Of a DNA stretch of 6,763 nucleotides, positions 5,036-6,763 are shown piece after piece; the first letter of the stretch is position 1, and every line of letters starts with the position of its first letter. The notes beneath the pieces were generated by a model that ran no database searches, was not told where the DNA came from, and saw nothing but the letters and a program-made list of their open reading frames with translations. The translations under genes were made by a program, and so were the position numbers. Origin of the DNA: an uncultured Gemmatimonadota bacterium (lineage in GTDB: Bacteria > Gemmatimonadota > Gemmatimonadetes > Gemmatimonadales > GWC2-71-9); the NCBI GenBank assembly GCA_946479825.1, contig CAMLHU010000119.1:1-6763 (forward strand), written 5' to 3'.

Positions 5036-6115
5036 ATGCGTCTCGCCGTCAACACCGGCGGGGGCGACGCCCCCGGCCTCAACGCCGTCATCCGCGCCGT
5101 GGTGCTCTCCGCCCACGCGCGCGGGTGGCAGACCTACGGCATCCTCCGCGGCTACGACGGCCTCCTCCGCAACGACGGCGTCGTCAACCTGACCCCCGAC
5201 CGGGTGCGCGGCATCACCCAGCTCGGCGGCACCATCCTCGGCACCACCAATCGGGGCAACCCGTTCCGCTGGGCCACCACCGACGCGGCCGGGAAGGCCG
5301 TGGAGGTGGACCGCTCGGACGACCTCATCGCGGCGTTCCAGGCCAGCGGGTTCGACGCCCTCATCACCATCGGCGGCGACGGGTCGCTCAAGATCGGCCA
5401 CGACCTCTGGAAGAAGGGGCTCCCGGTCGTCGGCGTGCCCAAGACCATCGACAACGACGTGAGCGGCACGCTGATGACCTTCGGCTTCGACACCGCGGTG
5501 AGCACCGCGACCGAGGCCATCGACAAGCTGCACTCGACCGCCGAGAGCCATCGGCGGGTGATGGTGGTGGAGCTGATGGGGCGGGACGCGGGGTGGATCA
5601 CGCTCAACAGCGGCATCTCCTCGAGCGCCGACGTGATCCTGATCCCCGAGATCCCCTTCGACCTCGAGAAGGTGTGCGCCAAGGTGCGGGCGCTCGAGGC
5701 GCAGGGGCAGCACTACGGGATCGTGGTGGTGGCGGAAGGGGCGCGTCCGGTGGGCGGCGAGCACCACCTGCTCGAACGCGCCGGCGTGGGGACGGTGGAT
5801 CGGCTCGGCGGGATGGGCGCGATCGTGGCCCGCGAGATCGCCGAGCGGACCGGGAAGGAGACCCGCTCGCTGGTGCTGGGGCATATCCAGCGCGGCGGCT
5901 CCCCGACCACGTTCGATCGGCTGCTGGCGCTCCGCTTCGGGGCCGCCGCGGTGCGCGCCGTGGCCGACGGCGACTTCGGCGTGATGGTGGGGCTCGCCCC
6001 GCCGACGATCGTGCGGGTGCCGCTCGCCGAGGTCGTCGGGCGGGCCAAGCACGTGCCGCTCGATTCGGACTCGATCGCGACCGCGCGGGAGCTGGGGGTG
6101 TGTCTGGGGGACTGA
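5036..6115 (+). CDS. pfkA: 6-phosphofructokinase (ATP-type, Gly104/Lys124 class)
   Basis: Phosphorylates fructose 6-phosphate to fructose 1,6-bisphosphate, the committing step of glycolysis, in the cytoplasm. The 359-aa product is full length for the bacterial PfkA superfamily. Landmarks in order: GGGDAPGLN (8-16, phosphate-binding loop), GGDGS (113-117), PKTIDND (135-141, with Asp139 as the catalytic base), MGRDAGW (181-187), PEIPF (204-208, sugar-phosphate site) and GHIQRGG (282-288). The two donor-determining sites read Gly116 (E. coli Gly104, the ATP-type residue) and Lys136 (E. coli Gly124, where Lys is usual in PPi enzymes). This mixed pattern is known from the group III PFKs, for example of actinomycetes, which are mostly ATP-dependent. 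The E. coli-type allosteric arrangement is therefore not assured. The start is supported by the standard N-terminus (MRLAVNTGGGDAPG); the ribosome site is weak (AAGG, 5028-5031). It lies 20 bases after the selenoprotein stop. Confidence 0.95.
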   Translation: MRLAVNTGGGDAPGLNAVIRAVVLSAHARGWQTYGILRGYDGLLRNDGVVNLTPDRVRGITQLGGTILGTTNRGNPFRWATTDAAGKAVEVDRSDDLIAAFQASGFDALITIGGDGSLKIGHDLWKKGLPVVGVPKTIDNDVSGTLMTFGFDTAVSTATEAIDKLHSTAESHRRVMVVELMGRDAGWITLNSGISSSADVILIPEIPFDLEKVCAKVRALEAQGQHYGIVVVAEGARPVGGEHHLLERAGVGTVDRLGGMGAIVAREIAERTGKETRSLVLGHIQRGGSPTTFDRLLALRFGAAAVRAVADGDFGVMVGLAPPTIVRVPLAEVVGRAKHVPLDSDSIATARELGVCLGD

Positions 6116-6127
6116 GGGGGTCGCTCA

Positions 6128-6211
6128 CCGCTATCCGTTATCCGGCGATGAAGGTCCAAGTCGCCGCCGTGCTGGACGATCTCCAAAGCGCCTACGGACA
6201 ACGGATAGCGG
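6128..6211. repeat. 17-bp inverted repeat between converging genes
   Basis: The left arm CCGCTATCCGTTATCCG (6128-6144) and the right arm (6195-6211), whose reverse complement is CCGCTATCCGTTGTCCG, match at 16 of 17 positions across a 50-base spacer. The spacer has its own 5-bp stem (GTCCA 6154-6158 with TGGAC 6173-6177). Each arm lies about 12 bases beyond a stop codon: the phosphofructokinase stop (6113-6115) on the left and the dehydratase stop (6225-6223) on the right. In minus-strand RNA the single mismatch becomes a G-U pair. There is no T-run, so it is not a standard rho-independent terminator, but a bidirectional 3'-end element or a REP-like repeat is possible. No gene is evident in 6116-6222. 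Confidence 0.7.
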
Positions 6212-6222
6212 ATATGGTTCTC

Positions 6223-6549
6223 TCACTTCACCAACTTCTTCCCCCCCGCCGGCTTCCAGGCGACCGATTCCTCGATGCGCCGGGCGAGCTCGAGGTCCTT
6301 GGCGGTAAGGCCGCCGGCGCTGTGGGTCTGGAGCCGCACCACCACGCGGGGCCAGGAGACGGTGAGGTCGGGGTGGTGGTCGGCGGCCTCCGCGACGAAC
6401 GCGATGGCGCCGACCACGAGCAGCGTGAAGGGCCAGCCGTCGGTCTCGTAGGTCCGCTCGAGCCAGGCGCCGTCGGCGCGCCACGCGGGGAGCGCGGCGA
6501 GGCCGGCCGAGAGTTGGGCGGGGGTGAGGAGCGGTTCCTTGCCGGGCAT
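6223..6549 (-). CDS. phhB: Pterin-4a-carbinolamine dehydratase (PCD/PhhB family)
   Basis: Predicted 4a-hydroxytetrahydrobiopterin dehydratase (EC 4.2.1.96), which dehydrates the 4a-carbinolamine formed by aromatic amino acid hydroxylases so that the pterin cofactor can be recycled. At 108 aa it is the usual length. The family signature is intact: His58-His59-Pro60-Asp61 (AEAADHHPDL), Trp66 preceding strand VVVRLQ, then Thr75-His76 and GGLTAKD (79-85). His58, His59 and His76 match the known active-site histidines. The C-terminal helix LELARRIEESV completes the fold. The start is fixed by GGAGG, five bases upstream of ATG on the minus strand. It follows the pterin synthase-family gene by 12 bases in the same direction, which supports a pterin role. 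Some bacterial PCD homologues act instead in tetrahydromonapterin or molybdopterin metabolism, and no hydroxylase is in view. Confidence 0.93.
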   Translation of the reverse strand: MPGKEPLLTPAQLSAGLAALPAWRADGAWLERTYETDGWPFTLLVVGAIAFVAEAADHHPDLTVSWPRVVVRLQTHSAGGLTAKDLELARRIEESVAWKPAGGKKLVK

Positions 6550-6561
6550 CGGGTCCTCCGT

Positions 6562-6763
6562 TCAGCGGAGCGGCAGGCGGTAGGTGGCGCTCTGGCCCGG
6601 GCTCTCCTCCACCTCGACCTCGACGAGGGAGAGCCGGTCGGCGCCCTGGCGCGCGAGCGCGGTGCGCACCTCGAGCGCAAAATGCTCGGCCAGCATCTCG
6701 GCCGTGGTGTTGGAGATCGGCAGCACCGCCACGTCGCGGGCGGGGAAGGTGTAGCGCGCTTCG
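6562..6763 (-). CDS. 6-pyruvoyl-tetrahydropterin synthase/QueD-family protein, C-terminal part
   Basis: The last 66 codons of a gene that begins beyond the right edge of the window; the stop TGA is at 6564-6562. The translated tail begins EARYTFPARDVAVLPISNTT and continues AEMLAEHFALEVRTAL, then LSLVEVEVEESPGQSATYRL. NTTAEMLAEHF corresponds to the conserved N-P-T-x-E-N-L-A helix of the family, and the VEVEVEES-x-x-x-x-A-x-Y strand is the usual C-terminus, where the Glu of this strand helps anchor the pterin substrate. The zinc-binding histidines and catalytic Cys lie in the missing N-terminal part, so 6-pyruvoyl-tetrahydropterin synthase (biopterin route) cannot be separated from 6-carboxytetrahydropterin synthase (queuosine route). 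The adjacent PCD gene favours a biopterin-type pathway. Confidence 0.8.
   Translation of the reverse strand, partial: EARYTFPARDVAVLPISNTTAEMLAEHFALEVRTALARQGADRLSLVEVEVEESPGQSATYRLPLR

Noticed and set aside
4823..6052. A 409-codon open frame on the minus strand across the selenoprotein and phosphofructokinase genes
   Set aside because: It is antisense to two genes with clear family motifs, is rich in His/Arg/Gly as expected of a GC-rich shadow frame, and shows no recognisable domain.
6148..6222. A short plus-strand frame starting at ATG 6148 (MKVQVAAVLDDLQSAYGQ)
   Set aside because: It starts within the inverted repeat region, lacks a ribosome site, and runs straight into the antisense of the dehydratase gene.
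1..6763. CRISPR array, tRNA, rRNA or insertion sequence
   Set aside because: No spacer-separated repeats, cloverleaf, rRNA-like stretch or transposase motif was seen. The short tandem repeats lack spacers.

Overview
This 6.8-kb window is chromosomal DNA from a GC-rich Gram-negative bacterium. The dense, strongly GC-biased coding and the exported proteins whose signal peptides end in Ala-Gln suggest Gemmatimonadota or a similar soil or sediment lineage. This is inferred from style and gene content; no rRNA or other marker is present.

Layout. Positions 1-181 hold no convincing gene, only a small tandem heptamer repeat. A lone plus-strand hypothetical gene (182-685) uses codons unlike its neighbours. 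It converges on a minus-strand operon of three exported proteins, transcribed in this order: a DUF4015-type putative glycoside hydrolase (4673-3423), a predicted beta-propeller protein coupled to it by an ATGA overlap (3426-2497), and an M28 zinc aminopeptidase with a PA-type insert (2462-825). This looks like an envelope or periplasmic degradation module.

Divergent from that operon is a plus-strand pair. The first gene, 4788-5015, is broken by an in-frame TGA, so standard ORF calling does not report it. Read through the TGA as selenocysteine, it is a 75-aa SelW/Rdx-family selenoprotein with a Cys-Thr-Leu-Sec redox motif. A bacterial SECIS-like hairpin with a GGUCU apical loop starts a few bases after the UGA. 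The second gene, 20 bases further on, is a complete ATP-type 6-phosphofructokinase (5036-6115) with the Gly104/Lys124 residue combination.

The phosphofructokinase converges on a minus-strand pterin pair at the right edge: the C-terminus of a 6-pyruvoyl-tetrahydropterin synthase/QueD-family protein (6763-6562, cut by the window) and a pterin-4a-carbinolamine dehydratase (6549-6223), 12 bases apart.

Both convergent intergenic gaps (686-824 and 6116-6222) carry related CCGCTATC-type repeats. One is a tandem octamer array; the other is a 17-bp inverted repeat. The divergent gap (4674-4787) has an AT-rich island with an 8-bp palindrome and weak promoter-like hexamers on both strands. The strongest result of the window is the overlooked selenoprotein gene and its SECIS element.
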